From contig NZ_BCWE01000008.1 in assembly GCF_001592105.1 (NCBI RefSeq), positions 143,754-207,753 of the forward strand: a stretch of 64,000 bases of DNA, written 5' to 3'. The notes beneath the pieces are model-generated. The model made no database searches. It saw nothing but the letters and a program-made list of their open reading frames with translations, and was not told the origin of the DNA. The stretch is from Desulfolucanica intricata. Lineage in GTDB: Bacteria > Bacillota > Desulfotomaculia > Desulfotomaculales > Desulfofarciminaceae. The translations under genes and the position numbers were made by a program. This document shows, piece by piece, positions 10,033 through 19,247 of this stretch. Each line of letters starts with the position of its first letter. Position 1 is the stretch's first letter.

Positions 10033-10322
10033 AGAGAAAATTCCTTTCAATAAATTACGAGGATAGACAGCATTGACTGATTGCCTGGTAATAAACGAGT
10101 AATGTTTATACAAAGATAAGTCTGCGTGCTCGAAGTCACACTTATTTGTGCTTGGAAAGGCAATCTACACATATAATCATGCGGTCACTCAAATACTGAA
10201 GCGGCCCACTCATCTCCCCGTGATTTGTAGTTAACTGTTATCCCTATGACTTAGAATAATAGAAAAGCAGCTCTAAGCCAACACATTTCATTGCGTTTTG
10301 TGCCTTGAGCGAAGCGAAAGGA

Positions 10323-10695
10323 ATGGATATAATCATGAAACTGCAACCGGAAACATGGTTGGAAAAGATTTTTTACACCCGTAACCTTAAGCCTATTATT
10401 GATAATTTTGAGAAAAGCTCCTCGGCGCCTAATGGATACTCACTGGGTGCAAAGTTAAGAGCCCTGTTTGCAATGATTATTGAAAAGGATTTCTACTTTT
10501 ACTGCATTGAACGAGCGATTAAGGCAGGATCCTGTTTTTAGATTTTTATGTGGTTTTCCAGTAGCAAGTCAAACCCCGAGCGTTTCCACTTTTAGCTGCT
10601 TTTTTAAGGTAATATCCGAAAATGAATTGTTAGAACGGTATTATTTGAATATCCGTTACAGATGCAGTGTACTTAAAGGTTTCACAACTGCTTAA
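10323..10695 (+). pseudogene. Truncated, frameshifted DUF772-type transposase N-terminus
   Basis: The first part (KLQPETWLEKIFYTRNLKPI, then YSLGAKLRALFAMIIEK) and the second part in another frame (LNERLRQDPVFRFLCGF, TPSVSTFSCFFKVISEN) together resemble the N-terminal DUF772 domain of IS5/IS1182-like transposases. The frame changes around 10490-10505. The catalytic DDE region is absent and the sequence ends in stops, so only a stub is left. Confidence 0.65.
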
Positions 10696-10963
10696 TCTTT
10701 TGAAAACTATCAATTTTCAACGCTTTACCCCTGCATAATCAATATGATAGTCAGAGATTCCGGCTTCTGTGGGTGTGAAAAATCTATCTATGGTATCGCT
10801 AACAAAATGCGAAAAAAATGCTAAGACAATTTTCGAATAAAAAAGCCGATTTTCCATAGTTTTTTTGTATTTTAGGGATTAAAAAAGGCATGATCATGAT
10901 AGGGAGGAGAAAGAGGATATTAATGTCAAATATAGAAACAAAATATAAAAAAGAGGTGGTTTT

Positions 10964-11434
10964 GTGGATAGAATGCCACTTTTAAGTATAATATTTTACT
11001 CTTTACCAGAAGCTTATTTAATTTTTATCTTTGGCATAATAATTCTTGGACAAAAAATTCGGTTACCTAAAGTGTTTTGTGCTACGATTCTATTTGTAAC
11101 TTCTTCGTTTATTACTAGAATGTTACCATTTCCGTTTGGTCTGCACACAGTAATCGGTATAGTTGTAATCTTTATACTTTTTGTATTAGTTATAAAGCTT
11201 AAGGTAAAACAAGCAGTAATTTCAACACTTATAAGTTCAGGTACGTTAATAGCTCTTGAAAATATAATTCTATATCTCCTACAAATTGAGTTAAATTTAA
11301 ACACTAAACAGATTTGGCAAGACCCTGTATTGAGAACCTTTATTGGATGGCCACACTTAATAGTTTGGTCTCTAATAACGCTTGTCTTTTATAAACATAA
11401 GATAAATTTAGTCTCAAAAAATAATTGGGAGTAA
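10964..11434 (+). CDS. Multi-pass membrane protein, probable detached sensor part of AgrC
   Basis: A 156-residue, very hydrophobic protein with about five membrane spans (for example near residues 12-27, 36-51, 60-77, 85-107 and 128-143). A GTG start at 10964 follows GAGGTGG. It sits 7 nt before a GHKL kinase that has only two spans. Canonical AgrC is about 430 residues with 6-7 spans before the kinase. This protein plus the next equals 437 residues and about 7 spans, which suggests that the receptor domain is encoded separately. I do not recognise a named family, and the split-receptor idea is inference. Confidence 0.65.
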   Translation: MDRMPLLSIIFYSLPEAYLIFIFGIIILGQKIRLPKVFCATILFVTSSFITRMLPFPFGLHTVIGIVVIFILFVLVIKLKVKQAVISTLISSGTLIALENIILYLLQIELNLNTKQIWQDPVLRTFIGWPHLIVWSLITLVFYKHKINLVSKNNWE

Positions 11435-11441
11435 TTGTTCT

Positions 11442-12287
11442 ATGAATATAGCTAAAAAATCAATTGAAAAACTTATTATATTTTTACTGGTAGAGATATG
11501 TCTGGTTTTATTAACGGCCAGGGTAATAAACTTTTACGAAGATAAAATTTCCGTATCTGATATTTTAATTACTGTAGTAGCTGTATTAAATTTTGGAATA
11601 GGTATTTTTATAATCAAATGGCTATTTAAGGTAGATTGTTTTAACAATGAATTACGTTTACAAAAAGTATGCTTGGAAGCAACAGATGAGGCATTAAAAT
11701 TAATGCGTACTGAAAGACATGACTTTATTAACCACCTACAATCTATTTACGGATTAATTGTTGCCGGTGAGCATAACGAGGCCGCTGGATACATAAAAGA
11801 TATTGGTATTGATTGCAGATTCAATAGCCAAATTTTAAATATTAAAAATCCATCTTTAAGAACTCTCTTACAAAATAAAAAAGAGACCGCAACGGTTAGG
11901 AATATTGAATTTAACATAAGTGTGGAAAGCGATTTAATGTTTCTTGATATAAAACCTAGTGCTATAACAACAGTGTTTGGAAATCTTTTAGATAATGCGA
12001 TAGATGCTGTAACAGTTTTGGATAAAGATCATCGTAAAGCAATAAATTTTGAAATAACCGAAACAGAATCCTTCTATAATTTCTTTATACAAAATTCAGG
12101 GCCACCAATTAATGAAGAAATTGCACAAAATATTTTTATAGAAGGCTTTTCAACGAAAGGTACAGGAAGGGGTTATGGTTTGGCATTAAGTAAAAAAATT
12201 GTCAAAGGGTATGGAGGCAAAGTGTTGTATGACCTGAAAGCAAAAAACTTTTCAGTTATTCTACCTAAACAAAAGGAGTTACTATGA
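11442..12287 (+). CDS. AgrC-like GHKL sensor histidine kinase (short membrane part)
   Basis: 281 residues. Two membrane spans (about 9-29 and 40-62) precede the Spo0B-type dimerisation helix with phospho-accepting His93 (ERHDFINHLQSIYGLI). The HATPase_c domain has an N-box (NLLDNAIDAV) and a G-box (GRGYGLALSKKIV). The stop overlaps the agrB start (ATGA-type coupling, 12284-12287). Context with AgrB, AgrD and a LytTR regulator indicates peptide quorum sensing: the kinase would pass phosphate to the regulator at 13101. Confidence 0.85.
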   Translation: MNIAKKSIEKLIIFLLVEICLVLLTARVINFYEDKISVSDILITVVAVLNFGIGIFIIKWLFKVDCFNNELRLQKVCLEATDEALKLMRTERHDFINHLQSIYGLIVAGEHNEAAGYIKDIGIDCRFNSQILNIKNPSLRTLLQNKKETATVRNIEFNISVESDLMFLDIKPSAITTVFGNLLDNAIDAVTVLDKDHRKAINFEITETESFYNFFIQNSGPPINEEIAQNIFIEGFSTKGTGRGYGLALSKKIVKGYGGKVLYDLKAKNFSVILPKQKELL

Positions 12288-12880
12288 TTCACGCATGGTC
12301 GGTATACCTAGCACGATATTTAGGTAATGAATTACAATTAAATAAAAGTAAGGTGTCTATAATTTCTTATGGCCTTGAAGTTTTTATCGGGGGGATGCTT
12401 AAGTTTATAATATATGTTTTAGTTACCCTATTCCTTGGGGTTTTTGATCAGTTTGCAGTCGCTCTTCTTAGCTCCGCTTTTTTAAGACTACTATCCGGAG
12501 GGCCTCATTGTTCTGCATATTACAAGTGTTTGATTAATACTTTGTTTATCTTTCTGAGCATTGCAATAACTGCAAAACACCTTTCTACATATACGCTACC
12601 AACTCAAGAGGTGTTGTGGTTCAGCTTAGCCCTTGCCTTTATGGTATTTATCAGACTAGCACCGGTTGATGTAAAAGAAAAACCCATAAGAAGCCAAAAC
12701 CGTAGAATGCTGTTAAAGATTTTTTCTTGTGTGATGATTATTATTTATTACATTGTCTTCAGTTGCTGGAGACCACACCAGGATATAATTTGGGCTTGCA
12801 GTTTAGCGGTATTTTTTCACACATATACGCTCACTCAGCCCGGGCAAAAGTTTATAAAGTGGTTGGACAACTTATTATAA
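12284..12880 (+). CDS. agrB: Accessory gene regulator B, AgrD-processing membrane peptidase
   Basis: 198 residues, the usual AgrB length, with several hydrophobic spans. The catalytic His and Cys are seen at His75 and Cys82 within SGGPHCSAYYKC, the H-x6-C spacing of AgrB. AgrB cleaves the C-terminal tail of the AgrD propeptide and forms the thiolactone. It overlaps the kinase stop by 4 nt and is followed 26 nt later by agrD, with GGAGGG before that start. Confidence 0.92.
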   Translation: MIHAWSVYLARYLGNELQLNKSKVSIISYGLEVFIGGMLKFIIYVLVTLFLGVFDQFAVALLSSAFLRLLSGGPHCSAYYKCLINTLFIFLSIAITAKHLSTYTLPTQEVLWFSLALAFMVFIRLAPVDVKEKPIRSQNRRMLLKIFSCVMIIIYYIVFSCWRPHQDIIWACSLAVFFHTYTLTQPGQKFIKWLDNLL

Positions 12881-12906
12881 AAAGATGCTAGAAAAGGAGG
12901 GTATTT

Positions 12907-13029
12907 ATGAAGAGATATGTTTTTAGCATGATTGTTTGCTTGGCTAGTGTAATTGCGTTTATTGGTGTTCACCCCACTAGTCTATGTACTTTATACCAAC
13001 CGGAAGTTCCGGAAGAGTTAATTAGATGA
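12907..13029 (+). CDS. agrD: AgrD-type cyclic lactone autoinducer propeptide
   Basis: A 40-residue peptide. An amphipathic N-terminal leader (MKRYVFSMIVCLASVIAFIG) is followed by the signal region HPTSLCTLYQ and an acidic tail PEVPEELIR. The PEVPEEL tail is the hallmark AgrB recognition segment. Cys27 followed by four residues (C-T-L-Y-Q) fits a five-membered thiolactone ring, with an N-terminal exocyclic tail of unknown length. A strong GGAGGG lies 5-10 nt before ATG 12907. The gene is immediately downstream of agrB. Confidence 0.9.
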   Translation: MKRYVFSMIVCLASVIAFIGVHPTSLCTLYQPEVPEELIR

Positions 13030-13043
13030 GTTGTGTAAGACAT

Positions 13044-13080
13044 TTTAGGGTAAGAAAATACTAAATTTTCTTGCCCTAAA
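13044..13080 (+). terminator. Hairpin between agrD and the response regulator (terminator or attenuator)
   Basis: A 16-bp stem (13044-13059 with 13065-13080, one G-U pair) and a 5-nt loop, followed by TTTCTCT. The weak U-tract and the regulator SD at 13088-13094 suggest partial termination or mRNA stabilisation, which would give more agrBD than regulator transcript. Confidence 0.6.
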
Positions 13081-13100
13081 TTTCTCTGGAGGGAATATTA

Positions 13101-13802
13101 ATGAGAGTAATTATTGCCGAAGACAACCTGGTAGAAATGAGTTATCTTAAGAAACTATTAAGCCAGGAGGAAGATATTAATATAGTTGGTGAGGCCTACG
13201 ATGGCCATGAAGCCATGAAGATGATATCGAAACTAAAGCCTGAAGTAGCCTTCTTGGATATATCCATGCCAGGGATTTCAGGGATGGAGTTAGCTAAAAA
13301 ATTTGATGATAAGGTTTTCATCGTCTTTGTCACAGCTCATAATGAATATGCATTGGATGCGTATGAAGTAGGTTCTGTAGACTATCTTCTTAAACCAGTT
13401 GATCCAGAAAGAGTTAACCTTACACTAAAACGCATCAGGAAGATTTTACCTCGAAAAATTAAAAGTTCTGATAGAATCTCCGTTAACGTTAGGGGTTCAA
13501 TAATTGCTATTGAAATAGATAAAATTATTCTTATAGAAAAGGCTCCTATGATTAAAAAGATAATTATTCATACGATGAATAATCAATATACTGTTTCTGG
13601 TGCATTAAACAAGTTTGAAGATATACTTAAAAAATATGGTTTTGTACGGTCTCACAAAAGTTTTATAATTAACATAAATAAACTTGAAAAGATGATACCT
13701 TGGGGAGATAAATCATATTTGGCAAAACTTCATGGTATAAAAAAAGAAGTTTTTATAAGTAGAAACTATGCTCCTATGATAAAGTCATTGATTCAAGGAT
13801 AA
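13101..13802 (+). CDS. LytTR-family response regulator (AgrA-like)
   Basis: 233 residues. The receiver domain (1-120) has acidic residues in IIAEDN, the phospho-acceptor Asp in VAFLDISMPGISG, the conserved Thr/Ala of VTAHNEYALDAY, and Lys in DYLLKPVD. A LytTR DNA-binding domain (about 135-232) has the VRSHKSFIININKLEKM block. It is the expected output partner of the agr-type kinase upstream. An excellent TGGAGGGAAT lies just before ATG 13101. Confidence 0.92.
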   Translation: MRVIIAEDNLVEMSYLKKLLSQEEDINIVGEAYDGHEAMKMISKLKPEVAFLDISMPGISGMELAKKFDDKVFIVFVTAHNEYALDAYEVGSVDYLLKPVDPERVNLTLKRIRKILPRKIKSSDRISVNVRGSIIAIEIDKIILIEKAPMIKKIIIHTMNNQYTVSGALNKFEDILKKYGFVRSHKSFIININKLEKMIPWGDKSYLAKLHGIKKEVFISRNYAPMIKSLIQG

Positions 13803-14493
13803 GTGAGTTTTAAATAAAGTTACTTTATGTAATCTTAATCCAAATAAATCAAATTTCAGGAAGCAACTCTTATTTATTTTAATTTTTTAGTTTTATAACT
13901 CTCTCAAAAAGCATTAAAGGGGAGAGTGTCAGCTCGATCTAATTTTGGGGTTAGAGCTAGCGAAGGGCGATTTTGAGGTAATCTATGGACTAAAAGCTAA
14001 TTAATGAAGAAAATAAAATTGAGATGAATAAATTCGGTAGGAATAAGTACCAGCTTTTTTATTTGATTTAAAGTTCCGTTTTGTCATTGGGCCCCTTTCA
14101 TTGACGGTAATTTAGGACCGACAATGACGGGTGTTTGTTTACTCGACGACAGTGGCGGAGCCTTTGTTCAATCGTCAGTTAAGTGACGGTACAGAGGTTT
14201 TAAATAAGCCTGTTTTTGAAAACAGGCTTTAAAATGGTTCATAAAGAATCACCTGATAAGTTGAGTTGCGATCTAGTCGAAATTTAGTCCTCCAATTAAC
14301 AAATACCAATCAAAGTCAAACTTAATTTGACAAGTAAGCAGAAATCTAAAGCTACTAATTAAAAATATTTACAAGAAATGGATACCAGGGGTTGGTGGGC
14401 GTATCCATAGCTCGTACATATTTTACCCCCACCCCTACTGTTCTTTAAGCTACAACCAATGATTAATTATATTTAAAATTTTTATAGTAGTTG

Positions 14494-14522
14494 TTGACAG
14501 AATTCTTGAAAAATCTTATAAA
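14494..14522 (+). promoter_or_regulatory. Sigma-A-type promoter of a lost gene
   Basis: TTGACA at 14494-14499, a 17-nt spacer, then TATAAA at 14517-14522. An SD (TTGGAGG) and a TTG start (about 14568) follow, but the frame closes after only about 14 codons, so the promoter appears to have outlived its gene. Confidence 0.55.
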
Positions 14523-14739
14523 ATAATTAATCTTGAAATCGGAAAGTACCTTATTGGAGGCCTATATTTGAATAATTGCCAAATATTAGGGTATATGACG
14601 CGGTATTTTTGATTTTGCTAGACATCGCACCTATCCAGTGAATGTGTTGACATATAATACCGAAAATCTACAGTGTTTTTGGGTATAGTTAATAAGCTAC
14701 CAAACTCTAGATGAACCGAGTAGTGATTTAGGCTAATTG

Positions 14740-15180
14740 ATTTTGGCTTTATTTAGGTGTTATTCCGAACTTACGGCAATCCAAGCCTGTTGGCAGAGGA
14801 ATATTTCAAACTTTTCCTTGGCATTCTTCAATATTTTTTGCAGCCAGGGATTTGGGGCTAACTTTACATGCCTATACCGATTTTACCAACTATATTCCCT
14901 GGGACATTTAAGATTTTATGTCGGATTGTCGGTACTTCAGCACGACTTTCCTTACCATCTAAAAGGGTAGATTATCAAAACTAACCGGGAGATTAGAACC
15001 GCGTTTCCGGCGCTGTAGGGAATGCAGTTTCTTTTGGTATTCCCGTTCTAATTGACGTTTTTGTTGCCGACAAAGTTTCCAATTGATTTGTGTTAATAAG
15101 TTGTGATACCATCATTTCAGATGGTCACCATCCTTTGGAATGTTTTGGTTTGGTTGCTTAAATAATTCCAGATAAGGAAT
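14740..15180 (-). pseudogene. Degenerate DDE transposase remnant (IS1380/IS4-like)
   Basis: Minus-strand fragments in shifting frames include a basic stretch (NWKLCRQQKRQLEREYQKK), KYRQSDIKS and NVPGNIVGKIGIGM. The last is reminiscent of the VPG-R-V block near the end of IS1380-type transposases. Several stops interrupt it. The identification is weak. Confidence 0.3.
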
Positions 15181-15333
15181 GGTGTCTCCTTTTTTTCTGC
15201 CAAATTTTTTGCAAGTATAATTACTTCTAAACCTTTGATATTATTGAAGATTTAAAGTTTACTTTCCGTATTCAAGTTAATATTTTTGTTAGTTTATAAA
15301 TTGCTTTTATTAAACTTTAAGGGTGAGTTATGA

Positions 15334-16311
15334 TTGATTTCCTGTAATGAAAAAGAAATGTCTTATATTTTAAATACATTACAGCCTGTATTAAATAGTA
15401 TCTCTGATATTGGGGATATATGGATAAAATTTATTGATCAGAGCGGAAGATATATTACAACGACTCAGAGTAGAAAACAGTGTGATTTTTGTAAGTATAT
15501 TAGATCTAATCATAATGGTAATATAAGGTGTCGTGGTTCAGCAAGGCAAGCGGTTTTTATGGCTAGGAACTGTAGTAACCCATACTGTATTGAATGCCAT
15601 GCAGGATTAACTATATTGACAGTTCCTATTAAAATAGCAGGAATACATTTAGGTGCCCTGGCTGCGGGTGAAATCATTGCAAGTCCAAAGTCAGAGAAAA
15701 TTATATTACAAAGGTTATCCGAAATAGGTCTAAATAGTGATAAATTAATACGGTTTTATAAAGAGATTCCAGTTCTGAATTGTGACCATGTTGACAGGTT
15801 AGCTGAGACTTTATATAACATAAGTAATTGTTTTATTAAGATGGGTGTTATGCTAGCCAATACGGATGAGCAAAAATTTAAGATTGATGAATTTGATTTT
15901 CTAAATACATGTACAGAAGAAAATAAAGATAATATCGATTTAAAGTTAGAGAAATCGGCGGTTGATTATAGCAATATACCATCCAAAAAGATAATTGAAT
16001 TAGTAAGTTTAGCGGAAAAATATATTATTAATAATTATAATAAACCTATCAGTTTACAAGATGTTGCTAACTTCATATATATCAATCCTACTTATCTATC
16101 ATATCTATTTAGGCAGGTTACGGGTTATACTTTTAAAAACTATTTAACACAGTTAAGGGTTGAAAAAGCAAAGCAATTATTATTGAACTCTTCATTAACA
16201 GTAAGTGAAATATCTCAGAGAATAGGTTATGAGGACAGTAATTATTTTAGCCGAGTATTTAAAAAGGTTACTGGTATACCGCCTAGTTATTTTTATAAGC
16301 TGAGTAACTAA
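15334..16311 (+). CDS. PocR-domain AraC-family transcriptional regulator
   Basis: 325 residues. The N-terminal PocR-type sensory domain (about 10-170) carries a Cys-rich signature (CDFCKYIRSNHNGNIRC and NCSNPYCIECHAGL) and LGALAAGEI. The C-terminal AraC domain (about 225-322) has two HTHs (SLQDVANFIYINPTYLSYLF and TVSEISQRIGYEDSNYFSRVF). TTG 15334 has AAGGGTGAG upstream; ATG 15358 is an alternative. PocR domains bind small hydroxylated ligands such as 1,2-propanediol in characterised members. It probably controls the transporter 119 nt downstream on the same strand. Confidence 0.9.
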   Translation: MISCNEKEMSYILNTLQPVLNSISDIGDIWIKFIDQSGRYITTTQSRKQCDFCKYIRSNHNGNIRCRGSARQAVFMARNCSNPYCIECHAGLTILTVPIKIAGIHLGALAAGEIIASPKSEKIILQRLSEIGLNSDKLIRFYKEIPVLNCDHVDRLAETLYNISNCFIKMGVMLANTDEQKFKIDEFDFLNTCTEENKDNIDLKLEKSAVDYSNIPSKKIIELVSLAEKYIINNYNKPISLQDVANFIYINPTYLSYLFRQVTGYTFKNYLTQLRVEKAKQLLLNSSLTVSEISQRIGYEDSNYFSRVFKKVTGIPPSYFYKLSN

Positions 16312-16430
16312 AAAAAATCCAGATATGTCTTAAGTAAAGATAGAGACTTTGTAGTAAATTGGAAGTACAATATGCTACAAAGTTTTTTTTTGTTTAAAGA
16401 GTTACACGAAAGGACGGTGGGCTTAAAAAA

Positions 16431-17513
16431 ATGCCGGTTATAAAAAATTTTGCTCCTTCATGGTTTGCTAGTGTAATGGGTACTGGAATTGTTGCTTTGA
16501 CCAGTTATTTTTATGGTACAAATTTTTCTTTACTACAAGGCTTAGGAAATACTATTTTATTTTTAAATATTTTTTTATTTTTCTTTCTACTCATTCCTTG
16601 GATTTTAAGATTTATTTTTTATAGAGAGCAAGCTCTTTTAGATTTGAAGGAACCTGTGATAGGTCAATTTTATGCTACGATGCCCATCGCTTGTTTGGTA
16701 GTAGCTGCTGATTTACTTGTTATTGGTATTCATAACATGAATATTAGTTTAGCAATTATAATGGCAAAAGGATTCTGGGTATCCGGAGCAGTGATAGCCT
16801 TAATATTTTCAATTATTATTCCTTTACAAAACTTTATTAACAAGAAAGTACTGATTGAAAGTATAAATCCGGCTTGGTTTATGCCTCCGGTTAGTTTAAT
16901 AGTAATACCGATTCCCGGGGCAAAGCTAATTTCTTATTGGCCGAACGACTGGCAGCAGGCAATGCTCATTTTTAATTATGTTTCCTGGGGTAGTGGTTTT
17001 TTCCTTTTTCTATTTTTAGAAGCTATCTGCTTATATCGTTTAATCTGTGGTTCACCTTTACCGGGTAAATTAGCTCCTACCGTCTGGATTAATTTAGGCC
17101 CAATTGGTGCAGGTACAATTGCTCTTTTAAATTTAGGTTCTGCTAGTGCCCCTGTTTTAGGCGTACATGTAGTACCGGTCTTAAACTTACTTGCTCTTTT
17201 CCTGTGGGGTTTTGGTTTCTGGTGGTTTATTTGTGCTCTTTGTTTAACTGTTTACTATATAAATCGGAATAACATGCCATTTACATTGTCATGGTGGGCT
17301 TTTACATTTCCACTAGGTGCCTACTCAGGGGCTACATATTTAATATCTAGTTATTTAAAATCCCCAGCAGTTAATAACTATGGATTTTTATGTTATTTAT
17401 TATTACTTGTTTTTTGGTCTATTGTTCTAATAAGAACTATAGTAGGAGTTATTAGGAAAGAATTTTTTCCTAATCTTAGGTGTGAGAAGCATAATACCAA
17501 TTTACCAGGCTAA
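16431..17513 (+). CDS. TDT-family (TehA/Mae1/SLAC1-type) transporter
   Basis: 360 residues with about ten membrane spans and the family start APSWFASVMGTGIVAL. Later landmarks are NPAWFMPPVSLIVIPIPG, LGPIGAGTIALLNLG and WWAFTFPLGAYSGAT. Members export or exchange C4-dicarboxylates, tellurite-related anions or sulfite. The substrate cannot be read from the sequence. Its neighbour, a PocR/AraC regulator, suggests inducible expression. AGGACGG precedes the ATG, and a perfect hairpin follows the gene. Confidence 0.88.
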   Translation: MPVIKNFAPSWFASVMGTGIVALTSYFYGTNFSLLQGLGNTILFLNIFLFFFLLIPWILRFIFYREQALLDLKEPVIGQFYATMPIACLVVAADLLVIGIHNMNISLAIIMAKGFWVSGAVIALIFSIIIPLQNFINKKVLIESINPAWFMPPVSLIVIPIPGAKLISYWPNDWQQAMLIFNYVSWGSGFFLFLFLEAICLYRLICGSPLPGKLAPTVWINLGPIGAGTIALLNLGSASAPVLGVHVVPVLNLLALFLWGFGFWWFICALCLTVYYINRNNMPFTLSWWAFTFPLGAYSGATYLISSYLKSPAVNNYGFLCYLLLLVFWSIVLIRTIVGVIRKEFFPNLRCEKHNTNLPG

Positions 17514-17590
17514 GAAAGGTAATTTAGTAGATGGCAAAGGTTTTAAGCTTTACACCAGATGTATCTAACAAGAAACACTTAACAGCAGAA

Positions 17591-17620
17591 AACCCCTGTA
17601 AATTTAATTTTACAGGGGTT
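17591..17620 (+). terminator. Hairpin after the TDT transporter gene
   Basis: Perfect 12-bp stem AACCCCTGTAAA / TTTACAGGGGTT (17591-17602 with 17609-17620). It has little U-tract, so it may act in either direction between the convergent genes. Confidence 0.65.
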
Positions 17621-17687
17621 CAAAGTATCTATATTTCCCGATGAAAGAGGATATATTTCTTGCTAAAAAATAAAGGGAGAAACAAGT

Positions 17688-18848
17688 TTATCCAAGACTT
17701 TCTTTTAAGATTTCACTGATATCTTTTACAGCCATAACATCGTCTTTATTCTTGGTTTTAACACTGTCCTCAAACATTACTACGCAATAAGGGCAGGCAG
17801 TTACCACATAATTAACTTCTTTAGCGGAAGCTTCATCAACCTTAGCGTCGCTAAAACGCATATGGGCTTCTGTTTCCATCCAGATTCTTGAGCCGCCGCC
17901 ACCACAGCAGAGGCTGTCATTTTTGTTGTTGTCAAATTCCAAAACTTCTAAATCCGGAACAGCAGTCATAAGTTCACGAGGAGCATCAAAAATCTGGGCG
18001 TGACGTCCAAGGTAGCAGGGTTCGTGGTAAATAACCTTCTTAGCAACGGAATTAGCAAAGTTTAATTTGCCGTCTTTAGCAAGTTGATTAATAATTTCGG
18101 TGTAGTGATATACTTCATATTCACCGCCAAAGGCCGGGTATTCATTCTTAAAGGTATAATGACAGTGTGGTGAAGTGGTAATAATTTTCTTAACACCTTT
18201 GCTGTTGAACAGGTTAACATTATGTTCGGCTAACGCTGAAAAAGCATCTTCAGCACCAATCTTACGAATGGATTCCCCACAGCATTTTTCTTCTGCTGAC
18301 AGTACCCCAAAGCTGACTCCGGCTTTTTTCAGCATTTCAGCAATGGACTTGGCAATCTTTTGGCTGCGGGAATCAAAGGCGGAAGTGCAGCAGACGTATA
18401 GCAGATACTCGGTTTCTTCAGTAAACGCAGGTACATCGGCTTCTTTAGCCCAGTTTTCACGCTTGCTTTTATCCTGGGACCAGGGGTTGCCCTGACTGTT
18501 AATGCTGCCGACTACCGCTTTCAAGTTCTTAGGCATGGCACCGGATTCACATATCATACTGCGCATAACCCGTACAATATTGGGAATTTTAACTCCTCGC
18601 GGGCAGCGGGTAGCACAATGGTTGCAGGTAGTACAGGCAAAAAGGATGTCATCACTTTCGTAACCTTCGTAGCCCATTCGACCCATGTGCATCATTTCGC
18701 GAATTGTAAATTCACTGCCTACTCGTTTCCAGGGGCAGGTGGCAACACAAACGCCGCATTGCATGCATTGAGTAATATCTTCTCCACCATATTCCACAAT
18801 AACATCCTTTATCTCAAACATTGGTATTCTGGCTTCAACTTCTGACAT
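17688..18848 (-). CDS. HdrD/GlpC-like Fe-S oxidoreductase (two CCG domains)
   Basis: 386 residues. Two N-terminal [4Fe-4S] motifs (CMQCGVCVATCPW; CTTCNHCATRCPRG) precede two CCG domains with EKCCGESIRKIG and a C-terminal SLCCGGGGSRIW. These are ligands for a heterodisulfide-reductase-type cluster. Such proteins shuttle electrons between quinone or flavoprotein partners and thiol/disulfide or acyl-CoA systems. ATG 18848 is chosen over 18869 because the GAGGAGGAG SD sits just upstream of it; the SD would lie inside the longer reading. There are no obvious partner genes, so the redox couple is unknown. Confidence 0.85.
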   Translation of the reverse strand: MSEVEARIPMFEIKDVIVEYGGEDITQCMQCGVCVATCPWKRVGSEFTIREMMHMGRMGYEGYESDDILFACTTCNHCATRCPRGVKIPNIVRVMRSMICESGAMPKNLKAVVGSINSQGNPWSQDKSKRENWAKEADVPAFTEETEYLLYVCCTSAFDSRSQKIAKSIAEMLKKAGVSFGVLSAEEKCCGESIRKIGAEDAFSALAEHNVNLFNSKGVKKIITTSPHCHYTFKNEYPAFGGEYEVYHYTEIINQLAKDGKLNFANSVAKKVIYHEPCYLGRHAQIFDAPRELMTAVPDLEVLEFDNNKNDSLCCGGGGSRIWMETEAHMRFSDAKVDEASAKEVNYVVTACPYCVVMFEDSVKTKNKDDVMAVKDISEILKESLG

Positions 18849-19247
18849 AGATGTCTCCTCCTCACTCATAAGTACATTTACATTAAACGAAAATGATAAA
18901 TATTTATAATCTTTTTAGTCACTAAAAGGTGACTTTCTAATAATTACTCACAGGGCTTAACGCCTAAGATCCCCTTTCACCGGGTTATTACTGAATCCGA
19001 CAGATAGGTTTTTCTAACATCACCTCCCTGGCTATTGTTTGAAGCAATAGTTATTAAAATAACATGCATTGTTTTAAATAAAACTTAAGTATATAAAACT
19101 TCCCCAACTGCTTGAAAAATCCTGCTTTATAAGTTAAAAAATCTTATATATGTCGTTAATAGCAGTATGTTAGAAAGGATTTAATTTAAATTTGTTTAAA
19201 CAAACAAAAAAATGTTATTATGTAAAAGGAAAATTTGAGGTGAAAAA
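18849..19247. other. Divergent promoter region
   Basis: 399 bases between divergent genes. It contains a 14-bp palindrome TTTGTTTAAACAAA (19191-19204) just before the start region of the hydrolase gene, a possible operator. No gene was recognised. Confidence 0.5.

Larger units (their letters stand above)
13803..15333. other. 1.5 kb of gene debris and non-coding DNA
   Basis: No intact gene is seen. It contains a small hairpin near 14205-14232 (AAGCCTG...CAGGCTT), a good promoter at 14494-14522 leading to a very short truncated frame, and a minus-strand transposase-like remnant at 14740-15180. The GGACCGACAATG string near 14113 also occurs near 5837 in the other debris zone, so the two zones may share a lost element. 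Confidence 0.5.
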
